21,165 nucleotides of DNA, from the NCBI GenBank assembly GCA_052273485.1, contig DAVZID010000058.1:1-21165 (forward strand), in the 5' to 3' direction. A program made the translations under genes and the position numbers. Source of the DNA: Anthropogastromicrobium sp052273485. Lineage in GTDB: Bacteria > Bacillota > Clostridia > Lachnospirales > Lachnospiraceae. Positions within the stretch are counted from its first letter, which is position 1. Each line of letters starts with the position of its first letter. Below, piece by piece: positions 13,803 to 21,137 of this stretch. The notes beneath the pieces are model-generated. The model ran no database searches. It was given only the letters and a program-made list of their open reading frames with translations, and had not been told where the DNA came from.

Positions 13803-13831
13803 TTGTGTCCTTGTGTATTGTATGATATACT
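13803..13831 (+). promoter_or_regulatory. Candidate promoter of the MoxR-VWA operon
   Basis: TTGTGT (13803-13808), 17 bases, TATACT (13826-13831); an overlapping TATGAT is at 13821-13826. The nearest downstream ribosome site is that of the 13885 gene. Upstream, TGTCGAA occurs twice 10 bases apart (13757-13763 and 13767-13773), a possible regulator site. Confidence 0.4.
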
Positions 13832-13884
13832 GTTTATATCAATAAAGAACATATATTCACATTCGCAGTTAAAGGAGGGCACAT

Positions 13885-14769
13885 ATGCATACTTTATCAG
13901 AGGTTGGAAATGGTTTAAAGGAAAACGGATATATTTCAAATTCGTATATTAACTTCGCAGTATCAAGTGCGATGAATGGGACACCACTTCTCGTTGAAGG
14001 CGATCCGGGTGTTGGAAAGACCTCTCTGGCATATGCCACAGCAAAGATGCTTGGCTTGGAGATTTTGCGTGTCCAGTTCTACGATGGCCTGACATACGAC
14101 AAGATTCTGTATGATTACGACTATCAGAAGCAGCTTTTGACAATTCAGGCAATTCAGGCATCGTTAAAAGAAGCACTTGCCGGAAAAGGCTTGCAGGAAT
14201 CCCTTGATACTGCTGGGGAAATCAACTTTTACGGACGTGACTTCCTGATTGAACGTCCAATCTTAAAGGCGATCAGTGGGAAAAAGCGTTATGTCTTGCT
14301 GTTGGACGAGGTTGAAAAGGCATCCGAGGAAATTGAGTACACGTTGCTCGAAGTATTGGAGAATTTCAGTATTTCGATTCCACAGTATGGAACAGTAACT
14401 TGTCCAGACGATATGCGCCCAATTGTGTTTCTGACATCAAATCGCTATCGCGATCTGTCACAGGCATTAAAGCGTCGCTGCAATTACCTGTTCATCAAGC
14501 AGAAGACGGCAGGGGAATTAAAAGAAATTCTTCAGATGCAGGCAGACATTGATCCGAAGATTGCAGAGGCAGTATCAACCTGTGCAGAGCAGATTCGAGA
14601 ACTGCCATTAAAGCAACAGCCGTCCATCTCCGAGTTAAGTGCATGGTCAAAGTATCTTTCAACCTTAACGAGCCAGGAACGCACGAAAGAAGTTCACAAT
14701 GCCTCTCTTTGCATGATTGCAAAGAATAATGATGATCGTCAGATGATGGAAGATGCGGGTTTGTTTTAA
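13885..14769 (+). CDS. MoxR-type AAA+ ATPase
   Basis: A 294-residue single-domain AAA+ ATPase. Walker A GDPGVGKTS is at 39-47, Walker B LLLDE ends at Asp141-Glu142, sensor-1 Asn lies in FLTSNRYRD and the expected arginine finger in ALKRRC. The overall look, with the DEVEKA segment and a C-terminal helical lid, is that of the MoxR/CoxD group, which works with VWA-domain partners as a chaperone or remodelling motor. The start is ATG 13885, 6 bases after AAAGGAGG (13871-13878). It is the first gene of a tight operon: its stop is 14 bp before the VWA start. As in CO-dehydrogenase maturation (CoxD-CoxE) it would drive a CoxE-like partner, but no CO dehydrogenase is present, so the client is unknown. 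Confidence 0.92.
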   Translation: MHTLSEVGNGLKENGYISNSYINFAVSSAMNGTPLLVEGDPGVGKTSLAYATAKMLGLEILRVQFYDGLTYDKILYDYDYQKQLLTIQAIQASLKEALAGKGLQESLDTAGEINFYGRDFLIERPILKAISGKKRYVLLLDEVEKASEEIEYTLLEVLENFSISIPQYGTVTCPDDMRPIVFLTSNRYRDLSQALKRRCNYLFIKQKTAGELKEILQMQADIDPKIAEAVSTCAEQIRELPLKQQPSISELSAWSKYLSTLTSQERTKEVHNASLCMIAKNNDDRQMMEDAGLF

Positions 14770-14783
14770 GGATGGAGGGACCT

Positions 14784-16868
14784 ATGGGAAAATACATTTT
14801 GGATTTTCTTTCTGAGTTTGCCACCTTTTTACAAGAGCGTGATTTTGCCGTATCAGAGAGTGCGCTTGCACATCTGTTAAAGGCAGTGGAATATGCAGGT
14901 ATCAATATCACCGATGAGGGCGAAATGATACCTGCCCTTTCAGTATGCCTGGCAAAGAATGGAGAACAGGTAGCCGTGATTGAAGCCTTATTCCATGAGT
15001 TTTTGATTCAAAAATCTCTTCCGGAAAGTGAAAAAGAGAACGAAGCAAAAAAACAGGAAAAAAAGAAAGAGATGGACGCGGTTATATCTGATATGCAAAA
15101 ACAGCTGGAGAGTTTGCAAAGACAGAAGGCTCAGATTAAGAAAGATATGGAAGATGGAGACGACAAAGCGGCAAAGAAAAAAGCCTCTGAGGATCGTATT
15201 GCTACTATTCAAGAACAGATGAGAAACTTAGAGAAAGTCGCGGATCAAATTGGAAGTGATGCAAAGGCACGGAAAGAGGCAGAAAAGCAGGCAAAAAAGA
15301 AATTACTAGATTCCTTTACGTCTGATGTACAAGGGCAAATAAAAGGACTGGAGAAGGTCAAGGAACAAATCCGGCAAAATCTTCTTGCTACCAAACCGAG
15401 TGAAAACACTCTCAAGATCAGCAAAAAAACTCAGAAATACTTTGCAAAATTGGCAGAGGAAAAAACTCCATTTCAAAAACAGGTAGCACAGGCAAAAGCA
15501 CTTCTGTCTGGAAACGAACCTTGGAGCGAAAAACAAGCAGAGAAATTAAGCCGTGCTCTAATGGAACAGGCAGAGAAATGCTTGTATAATGGCCAATTCG
15601 AACTTGCTGACGCTGCCATGGAGATAAGTAAGGAACTGTCATCTGCAGTGGCAAAGCAACAGAAATTTGACAATGCTCTGGAAAATGATATTTGTGAAGC
15701 ACAAAAAGAAACGGATCAGCAAATTGAAGCACTGCAAAAGCAGATTCGAGAGGAACAATTCAAGTATTGGACTGTTTGTCAGGGAGTTAATAGTGCGATT
15801 CAAGAAGCACAAAAAGAGACGAATTGTCAAATCAAGACCTTGCAAAAGCAAATTTTTGATGAGCAAAAACGGTACGCCGATACTCGCCATGAATTCAATC
15901 TTGCGGTTGAGGCAGCGCAAATGGAAACAACGCAGCGAATCAAGACCTTGCAAAAGCAAATTCGTGATGAGCAAAAACGATATAAGGAAACCTGTCAAAA
16001 ACTGGATCTTGCCCTTGAAAAAATGAGAGAAGGTGGAACTATCTCAAAAGATTCGTTAACCTTGAAGCCATTTTCTGTGATCCATCGTGCTGACTTCATT
16101 GGCGGAGGAAGTGTACAGATCATGAATGAGGAATTTGTTCAAATTATCGAGAAAGCTTTTAAGAAACTAACAGATGCCGATAAGCGTAAGATTCGAGACT
16201 ATTTGCGACAAAATCTGTTAGCCTTTAAGACACGAATGACCAGAAACATCAACAGCCAGAGACGATTGACGCTGAATATGGAGGAAACCATTCGAGAATC
16301 TATCCGTACTTGTGGCCAGCCAATGAATCTGGTATACAGGCAACCGAAAAGAAATAAGGCAGATTTGATCTTGATTCTGGATGTATCCGGTTCGTGCAAA
16401 GACGCATCGGAGTTGATGCTTACTTTTATCGGTATTTTAAAAGAAATCTTTCCCCGCGGATGCAGTGCCTTTGCTTTTGTCAATTCTTTATACGATATTT
16501 CTAAAGTATATGAGACAGAAGACGTTGAGCAGGCAACAAAAAAGATTTTAAGCATGATTCCAAGTGTGGGTCAGTATTCAAACTATGAGCGACCATTAAG
16601 AAGCATGTGGGAAGAATATCGTAATCGTATCAGCAAAGACAGCATGGTAATTTTTATCGGTGACGCACGAAACAACAAAAACGATGCCGGAGAAGAGTAT
16701 ATACGAAATATTTGTCGAAAAGCAAAGTGTGCGTACTGGTTAAATACCGATGCACGACAAAAATGGGATCAAGGAGATTCTATTGCTTCTGTATACGGCC
16801 ACTATGCAAAAATGTATGAGACTGGAAATATTCGACAGTTGCTGGGCTTTATCTCGGAAATGAGATAG
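14784..16868 (+). CDS. CoxE-like VWA protein with long coiled coil
   Basis: A 694-residue cytoplasmic protein. The N-terminal helical domain (1-75) is of the kind expected to dock to MoxR. A very long Lys/Glu/Gln-rich coiled coil follows (about 80-415), including three 36-residue tandem repeats. Residues about 430-500 form a helical linker. The C-terminal VWA domain of the CoxE group begins near 525. Its metal site (MIDAS) is intact: DVSGS with Asp533, Ser535 and Ser537, and Asp627 in FIGDARNN. The family tail is clear: YWLNTDARQKWDQGDS, then a MYETGNIRQLLGF-like ending. Classical CoxE proteins are about 400 residues and lack such a rod. The start at ATG 14784 follows GGAGG at 14774-14778; the in-frame ATG 14772 would overlap its own ribosome site. 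Presumed role: adaptor or substrate-binding partner of the MoxR ATPase. Confidence 0.92.
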   Translation: MGKYILDFLSEFATFLQERDFAVSESALAHLLKAVEYAGINITDEGEMIPALSVCLAKNGEQVAVIEALFHEFLIQKSLPESEKENEAKKQEKKKEMDAVISDMQKQLESLQRQKAQIKKDMEDGDDKAAKKKASEDRIATIQEQMRNLEKVADQIGSDAKARKEAEKQAKKKLLDSFTSDVQGQIKGLEKVKEQIRQNLLATKPSENTLKISKKTQKYFAKLAEEKTPFQKQVAQAKALLSGNEPWSEKQAEKLSRALMEQAEKCLYNGQFELADAAMEISKELSSAVAKQQKFDNALENDICEAQKETDQQIEALQKQIREEQFKYWTVCQGVNSAIQEAQKETNCQIKTLQKQIFDEQKRYADTRHEFNLAVEAAQMETTQRIKTLQKQIRDEQKRYKETCQKLDLALEKMREGGTISKDSLTLKPFSVIHRADFIGGGSVQIMNEEFVQIIEKAFKKLTDADKRKIRDYLRQNLLAFKTRMTRNINSQRRLTLNMEETIRESIRTCGQPMNLVYRQPKRNKADLILILDVSGSCKDASELMLTFIGILKEIFPRGCSAFAFVNSLYDISKVYETEDVEQATKKILSMIPSVGQYSNYERPLRSMWEEYRNRISKDSMVIFIGDARNNKNDAGEEYIRNICRKAKCAYWLNTDARQKWDQGDSIASVYGHYAKMYETGNIRQLLGFISEMR
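15699..16022 (+). repeat. Three 108-bp tandem repeats inside the VWA gene
   Basis: Units 15699-15806, 15807-15914 and 15915-16022 each encode 36 residues with the core AQ(K/M)ET..(Q/R)I..LQKQI..EQ. Units 2 and 3 share a long nearly identical DNA run over ATCAAGACCTTGCAAAAGCA. A 36-residue period breaks the heptad rhythm and fits two heptads plus two hendecads, as in a stutter-containing coiled coil. Confidence 0.88.
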
Positions 16869-16890
16869 CAGGTCGGAAATTTCAAAAAAG

Positions 16891-16932
16891 AAAGGAGGAT
16901 GGCGGTCTTTGTTGACCGCCCCAAAAAGAATG
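16891..16932 (+). promoter_or_regulatory. Ribosome site, hairpin and start codon of the 16930 gene
   Basis: AAAGGAGG (16891-16898) is followed by a perfect 7-bp hairpin, GGCGGTC (16901-16907) / GACCGCC (16914-16920) with loop TTTGTT, then ATG at 16930. Unfolded, the spacing to the ATG is 31 bases; with the hairpin folded out it is about 11. Two TTG codons in the same frame (16909, 16912) sit in the loop and are alternative starts. Confidence 0.6.
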
Positions 16933-19050
16933 AAAGCGACTGATAAATGGGTTGTTGTAGACGACCAGTTCAAAAGGAAATATCCTCAATTATACGAGAA
17001 AATTATACATCGAGTACAGTTTGATGGAGACTATTCAAAGAAAAGCCAACAAATGTCCGATCAACCGGGACCGGAGTATGATGTAAGGATACAAGCCGGT
17101 ATTTCAAGTGCAGGAAATATTAAAATTTTAAGAGACAAATACCTTATTATTTTAAAAAAAGAGGAATTGACGGGGAAAGTGTTTCGAGACGAGTATATTC
17201 AATATGCTGCCGAGTTTGGAAAACCTGTTCCGGTAGATAAGATTCTGCCACACCTGCGAGCTCGCATTCGTCAAGAGCTAGGGAAGCCCGACTGGAAATT
17301 TGATCTGAATGTTCAGATTACGCAGAAAAAGAAAGGCTTTCTGTGTCGTTTAAAATTTCAAGCAATCGAATTTCCGACTGCATTAGAAAGGCAGCTGGAC
17401 TCTTCTCGACTGTGTACGTATAAGGATTTAGAGTCTGCGCGACCTTTTTTTGAAGAAGTAACCGATGACTTGATTGAAGAGATCAAAAAAGAGCAGAGGG
17501 ACAGAAAAAGCCGGCAGTTAAAAGATATCATTTCGAAAAACTGGGAAAAAGTTAAAGAGGGCATTCAAAAACAAGTAGATATCTCTTTAAAACAGATGTC
17601 TAAGAATGGTATTGTTCTGTCAGGACATGTCCAATCAGATATGTGTAATATGCTAGTGATTACAGTTCCGTATATTGGTATGTTATTTACAATCAAGAGA
17701 TTGGCAAAGCAGGCAATTAGTTCTTTTTTTGTGGAAACTTCGTGGCTGACTCCTTATCAAACCATTACAAAGCGTAATGATTATCTGACGGATTTAATTA
17801 TGGTTGATTTTGACGCTGCTCTGGAGGCAAAATTGCCAAAATTTGCCAAAAAATTAGATCAGGAATTAAAAAATGGAATCCCGTTAGATGCACAATTTGC
17901 AAACAGAGAAAATGTTTATAACAAAGAATTAGAGGATCGGGCAAAGGCATATAATGAATGGAAGATATCATGGCTTGATGGTTATAAGTCAGATATGAAT
18001 AGTCCGGTTACGGGAAAGCTTTGTGTTGACAGGCAAGAGGTGGTCTTTGAAAGTGAATCGGGTACCATAACTGTTACACAGAATGGTGAAAAATATGTTC
18101 CGTCTGAACAGTTTAAGGAGTACCGGCTTTTGCAGAACACAAAGCTTTATGGACGTTGTAGACAATATGCGTTAGATGCTTTTGCAGAGTTTGGCCAGAT
18201 TCGATGTCAAAAGGGAAGCACCGGAATTTTAAATGGTGACACTGTACTTATTCTTAATGTGGATGGTATTTCGGAAATTTCTTATCATTACAATACAACT
18301 TCTTATCGGGAATCTGTGCCGGAGTGGAAAAAGACATTGACAAAGAATTTGCAAGAACTTCGGAAAAAGGTAGAAGAGACTAGAAACGAAAGAAAGATTG
18401 CACTTCGAAAACAGTACAGATATTATCTGGAATCATATCTTGCGAAGGACATTCTTGAATGCGTTTCTGCAAACGAAAAGTACATCACACAAACTGCGGT
18501 GACACAGATTCTTCGTGGCACTCAAATTGCATTGAATGCACTTATTACCTTATCGCATGGCAGTGGACAATATGGATTGTATAAGGCAGATTTTGTCTCA
18601 GATATGATAGAAAGAATGGTCCAGACAGGAATTTTGACAACGGTTACATGCAAAGGCACCTACGGACGATTTGATATTTTGAAGATTCCATCAAAGACAA
18701 AAGATGATCTGGCGTCTCTAAAGGCATTGGTAGATGAAGAACAACAAAACTGGTCTAACAAGAAACAGGATCAGATACAAAAGAGTCTTCGCAGCAATGT
18801 TGCAATTTCCGATAGCGAGGCAGAGCAGTATTTACTTCATGCAATTTTGCAAAGGGAGGACGAACTAGACGCGGGAGCGTACATAGATCTGATCAATTTG
18901 GTAAGCCATCCAATCGTACTAGCAATGCATGAGGAAAATGTACGGAAATGCTTTGCAAATGCACCGGAAATGGTAGTTAAATTCTTGAAAATGCGCTATA
19001 AGAATGCAAATACGCAGGAGAAAAAGATCATGAAAAGATTTCTTTTGTAG
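16930..19050 (+). CDS. Third gene of the MoxR-VWA operon, with RQC-like winged helix
   Basis: 706 residues and no family recognised over most of the length. It is cytoplasmic, with no signal peptide, Walker motif or cysteine pairs. The N-terminal 150 residues look alpha/beta (VRIQAGISSAGNIKILRDK). A hydrophobic patch near 235-250 (MLVITVPYIGMLFTI) is too short to call a membrane helix. A charged helix lies near 470-495. At about 505-590 the pattern QILRG, then GQYGLYKADFVSDMI, MVQTGIL and YGRFDILKI resembles the RQC winged helix of RecQ helicases (VLRG, YGxxK, LI..G.L), suggesting nucleic-acid binding; this is inference. It starts 61 bp after the VWA gene, and the intervening ribosome site carries a hairpin. 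It is the likely client or effector of the MoxR-VWA pair, analogous to third components of vWA-MoxR ternary systems. The alternative start is TTG 16909. Confidence 0.85.
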   Translation: MKATDKWVVVDDQFKRKYPQLYEKIIHRVQFDGDYSKKSQQMSDQPGPEYDVRIQAGISSAGNIKILRDKYLIILKKEELTGKVFRDEYIQYAAEFGKPVPVDKILPHLRARIRQELGKPDWKFDLNVQITQKKKGFLCRLKFQAIEFPTALERQLDSSRLCTYKDLESARPFFEEVTDDLIEEIKKEQRDRKSRQLKDIISKNWEKVKEGIQKQVDISLKQMSKNGIVLSGHVQSDMCNMLVITVPYIGMLFTIKRLAKQAISSFFVETSWLTPYQTITKRNDYLTDLIMVDFDAALEAKLPKFAKKLDQELKNGIPLDAQFANRENVYNKELEDRAKAYNEWKISWLDGYKSDMNSPVTGKLCVDRQEVVFESESGTITVTQNGEKYVPSEQFKEYRLLQNTKLYGRCRQYALDAFAEFGQIRCQKGSTGILNGDTVLILNVDGISEISYHYNTTSYRESVPEWKKTLTKNLQELRKKVEETRNERKIALRKQYRYYLESYLAKDILECVSANEKYITQTAVTQILRGTQIALNALITLSHGSGQYGLYKADFVSDMIERMVQTGILTTVTCKGTYGRFDILKIPSKTKDDLASLKALVDEEQQNWSNKKQDQIQKSLRSNVAISDSEAEQYLLHAILQREDELDAGAYIDLINLVSHPIVLAMHEENVRKCFANAPEMVVKFLKMRYKNANTQEKKIMKRFLL

Positions 19051-19080
19051 TCTTTTGCAGTTTGCAAAAAAAACAATTTG

Positions 19081-19107
19081 GGCGGGTGCTTTGGCACCTG
19101 CCTTTTT
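19081..19107 (+). terminator. Operon terminator (bidirectional)
   Basis: GGCGGGTGC (19081-19089) pairs with GCACCTGCC (19094-19102, one G·T) around TTTG, followed by T5. On the minus strand the same stem is followed, 5 bases later, by a run of eight T, so it can also end the convergent lipoprotein transcript. Confidence 0.85.
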
Positions 19108-19118
19108 GATTATTACAG

Positions 19119-19153
19119 ACAACAGGCAGAGGTGTATTTCCTCTGCCTGTTGT
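19119..19153. terminator. 14-bp perfect hairpin between convergent genes
   Basis: ACAACAGGCAGAGG (19119-19132) and CCTCTGCCTGTTGT (19140-19153) with a 7-base loop, 9 bp past the stop of the minus-strand lipoprotein gene. It has no clean T tract on either side and probably works with the neighbouring terminator. Confidence 0.65.
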
Positions 19154-19161
19154 GTTATTTG

Positions 19162-19779
19162 TTATTTACTTGCGGTTTCAGATTCTGATTCCATAGTTTC
19201 AGTTTCTGTCTCAAATTCTAAATTGGAGCTGATTATAAGCCAACGGCCACATTTAGAAGCCTGATAGGAGACTGTGCCATCTGTAACTTCCAGCTGTTCT
19301 GATGTGATCTTTCCATTTTCATCCAATTTATACAGGACAACCTGAGAATCAGGATCAACGTCCATGCTAAAGGTAACATCTCCGTATGGAACTACCTCTT
19401 CATCATCTATGTAAGCCTGAACATTTGTGATATCCAAATCTTTTGCATGAATATCTGGCAAAATATCTGCAATCACAAGACCTATAATAGGATCATCTGA
19501 CCCAATCTGAGTGTAGGAGAGTGTAACATTGTCTGAAAGACCCTCAATTTGCGGATATCTTTCATCAGAATCTGTAGTTATTTCCTCTGCAAATGATTCA
19601 GATTCTGATTCAGGCACCTCAGTGCTTGCTGATTCATCAGCCATGCTAGATTCCTCTATATCAGCTGGATCAGCTAACTCAATAATAATTGTCTGAGGAC
19701 CTTCTTTCTTTTCAGCGCAGCCAGATACAGCAGCACATGCAGCAGTAATCGTGCCTATGATTAAAAAATTTTTTCTCAT
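19162..19779 (-). CDS. Lipoprotein sharing the head domain of the CxxC surface proteins
   Basis: A 205-residue lipoprotein with lipobox VSGC, lipidated Cys21. ATG 19779 is preferred: AAAGGA lies 9 bases upstream on the minus strand, whereas the in-frame ATG at 19797 overlaps that site. After the signal come TIIIELADP and an acidic Ser/Glu linker (about 40-70), a folded domain (about 75-185) and a second Glu/Ser/Thr tail (FETETETMESESE). The order of TIIIELA, a short VLYKLDENGKI strand pair and a final GRWLIISS parallels YMIIDLEN, IVHYSMADGT and NHWLIVHL in the 2414 product and the matching parts of the 10825 product. I infer a distant common head domain here attached by lipid instead of a repeat tail. 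The function is unknown. Confidence 0.85.
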   Translation of the reverse strand: MRKNFLIIGTITAACAAVSGCAEKKEGPQTIIIELADPADIEESSMADESASTEVPESESESFAEEITTDSDERYPQIEGLSDNVTLSYTQIGSDDPIIGLVIADILPDIHAKDLDITNVQAYIDDEEVVPYGDVTFSMDVDPDSQVVLYKLDENGKITSEQLEVTDGTVSYQASKCGRWLIISSNLEFETETETMESESETASK

Positions 19780-19894
19780 GATGATTTTTCCTTTCATAAT
19801 ACTTTAAACTAATTTTAACTATACCAAAAAGTTGGCCATATATCAACCAACTAAATGTAATTTTTGATTTTGGGGTGAAATAAGAGATATATCA

Positions 19895-19928
19895 ATTTAT
19901 TCGCGAAACCCTAGTTTAACGAATAAAT
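19895..19928. repeat. 9-bp inverted repeat between the LCP and lipoprotein genes
   Basis: ATTTATTCG (19895-19903) and CGAATAAAT (19920-19928) flank CGAAACCCTAGTTTAA. It lies upstream of the lipoprotein gene and could be an operator. A second, smaller repeat, AGTTGG/CCAACT, lies nearer the gene at about 19830-19852. Confidence 0.45.
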
Positions 19929-19937
19929 ATGTCTGAA

Positions 19938-19975
19938 AGTAAAATGATGGCCTGAAAGTCCACCATCATTTTACT
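19938..19975 (-). terminator. Terminator of the LCP-family gene
   Basis: A 13-bp perfect stem, AGTAAAATGATGG (19938-19950) / CCATCATTTTACT (19963-19975), begins 7 bp past the LCP stop codon. The T run on the minus strand is part of and just beyond the stem (TTTTACTTTC), so it is an imperfect but likely intrinsic terminator. Confidence 0.7.
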
Positions 19976-19982
19976 CGTTGTT

Positions 19983-20999
19983 TTAATAAATTGTTGCATG
20001 CAGTTTTTCAATGGTTTCTGGCCATACAGGATCCAGATTTTCTCCATTTGAAGTATATAATCCGTCATAAGGAATACGATCCATTACCACTGTATAATTT
20101 CTGCATTCCAAAGCAAGCGCGGCCAATCCAGTGATTTGTTCAGCTGTAAAATTATGCTGAATGGACAAGTTTGTCATTGATGAACCTAATTTTAATATTT
20201 CTAATGCGTTCATGGTTTTAAGCTTTTCGAGAAGTTTTTGCAGAACAATTCTTTGGCGTTCAGTTCGCTGAAAATCGTTGCTTCCTACATAACGATTACG
20301 CATATATCCGACTGCCTGCAAACCATTTAAATGTAACGTTCCAGCTGCTGAAAGTTGATATTCTGACGGGTCAAATCCTCTCAATTTTGCCATTTCATTG
20401 ATATAACCATTGATTACCGGAATCTCTGCATCTGTTATATCAAGATCAACGCCCCCGAACAAATCAATTATATCGGCCATGCTGACAAAATCAGTTGCGA
20501 TATAATTATCAATCGAAATCTGAAAATTTGATTCAAGTGTGCTTTGTAACAGTTTTGCTCCGCCTTTGGCAAAGGAACAATTAAGTTTTCCATATCCAAC
20601 ATTTGGAATATTTACACCAGTATCTCGCATAAAAGAAATAAAAGAAATTGTCTTCTTATTTCGATTTAATGAGGCTAAAATCATTACGTCAGAATTTCCA
20701 TTCCAGGAACCATCACGTCTGTCACTTCCAATTAAGAGTACTTGATATTGATCCGGAATTACAAATGTTGATGACTTCTCTTCTGCTCCATGTTTTGCAA
20801 GATTTTCAAACTTGGAAAATGCATTATCCAGCCAATTCACAGATTTGGAAAATGTATTATCAGAATCTAGTTTTCCTGCAACAAAAATGGCAGTTGGACC
20901 ATTTTTGGAAAGAATTGTTTCATTGCAGCCAGATAAAACTCCGACAACGGTGATTGTACATAAAAGTAATATTACCCGTTTTGCTATTTTGTTAAGCAT
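19983..20999 (-). CDS. LCP-family (LytR-CpsA-Psr) cell-envelope protein, lipoprotein form
   Basis: A 338-residue member of the LytR-CpsA-Psr family, enzymes that transfer glycopolymers from undecaprenyl carriers to peptidoglycan outside the membrane. The LCP domain runs from about 85 to 290, with LLIGSDRRDG, NSDVMILASLN, FISFMRDT, FGGVDLDI, LNGLQAVGYMRNRY and DFQRTERQR, including the Arg/Asp residues that bind the polyprenyl pyrophosphate. Unlike most family members, which begin with a cytoplasmic tail and membrane helix, the N-terminus is a lipoprotein signal with lipobox LSGC (Cys25). A loosely structured spacer (26-80) follows. The start at ATG 20999 has AAAGGAGGAAG upstream. Whether it attaches wall teichoic acid, capsule or another polymer cannot be told; proximity to the sortase island may be coincidence. 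Confidence 0.93.
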   Translation of the reverse strand: MLNKIAKRVILLLCTITVVGVLSGCNETILSKNGPTAIFVAGKLDSDNTFSKSVNWLDNAFSKFENLAKHGAEEKSSTFVIPDQYQVLLIGSDRRDGSWNGNSDVMILASLNRNKKTISFISFMRDTGVNIPNVGYGKLNCSFAKGGAKLLQSTLESNFQISIDNYIATDFVSMADIIDLFGGVDLDITDAEIPVINGYINEMAKLRGFDPSEYQLSAAGTLHLNGLQAVGYMRNRYVGSNDFQRTERQRIVLQKLLEKLKTMNALEILKLGSSMTNLSIQHNFTAEQITGLAALALECRNYTVVMDRIPYDGLYTSNGENLDPVWPETIEKLHATIY

Positions 21000-21039
21000 A
21001 ATCTTTAACTTCCTCCTTTAGTAAGACTTTCATCATCGT

Positions 21040-21065
21040 AGATTGACATTTTTAAACGTCAATCT
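21040..21065. promoter_or_regulatory. 8-bp inverted repeat upstream of the LCP gene
   Basis: AGATTGAC (21040-21047) and GTCAATCT (21058-21065) are separated by ATTTTTAAAC, 41-66 bases before the LCP start codon. It is a possible operator or leader hairpin. A TATACA on the minus strand near 21075-21080 could be a -10 box, but no good -35 was found. Confidence 0.4.
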
Positions 21066-21137
21066 CTCACAAGTGTATAGTCTACCACAAAACAAAAAGC
21101 TCGGCAACGGCAGCCTTGACGAGTAAAAAAATAATAT

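Noticed and set aside
16901..16920. GGCGGTC/GACCGCC hairpin as a terminator of the VWA gene
   Set aside because: It is followed by CCAAAAAG rather than a T tract and lies between a ribosome site and a start codon.
16899..16943. 14-codon open frame MAVFVDRPKKNESD
   Set aside because: Its ATG directly abuts the ribosome site with no spacer, and it overlaps the real gene. I keep it only as a note on start choice.
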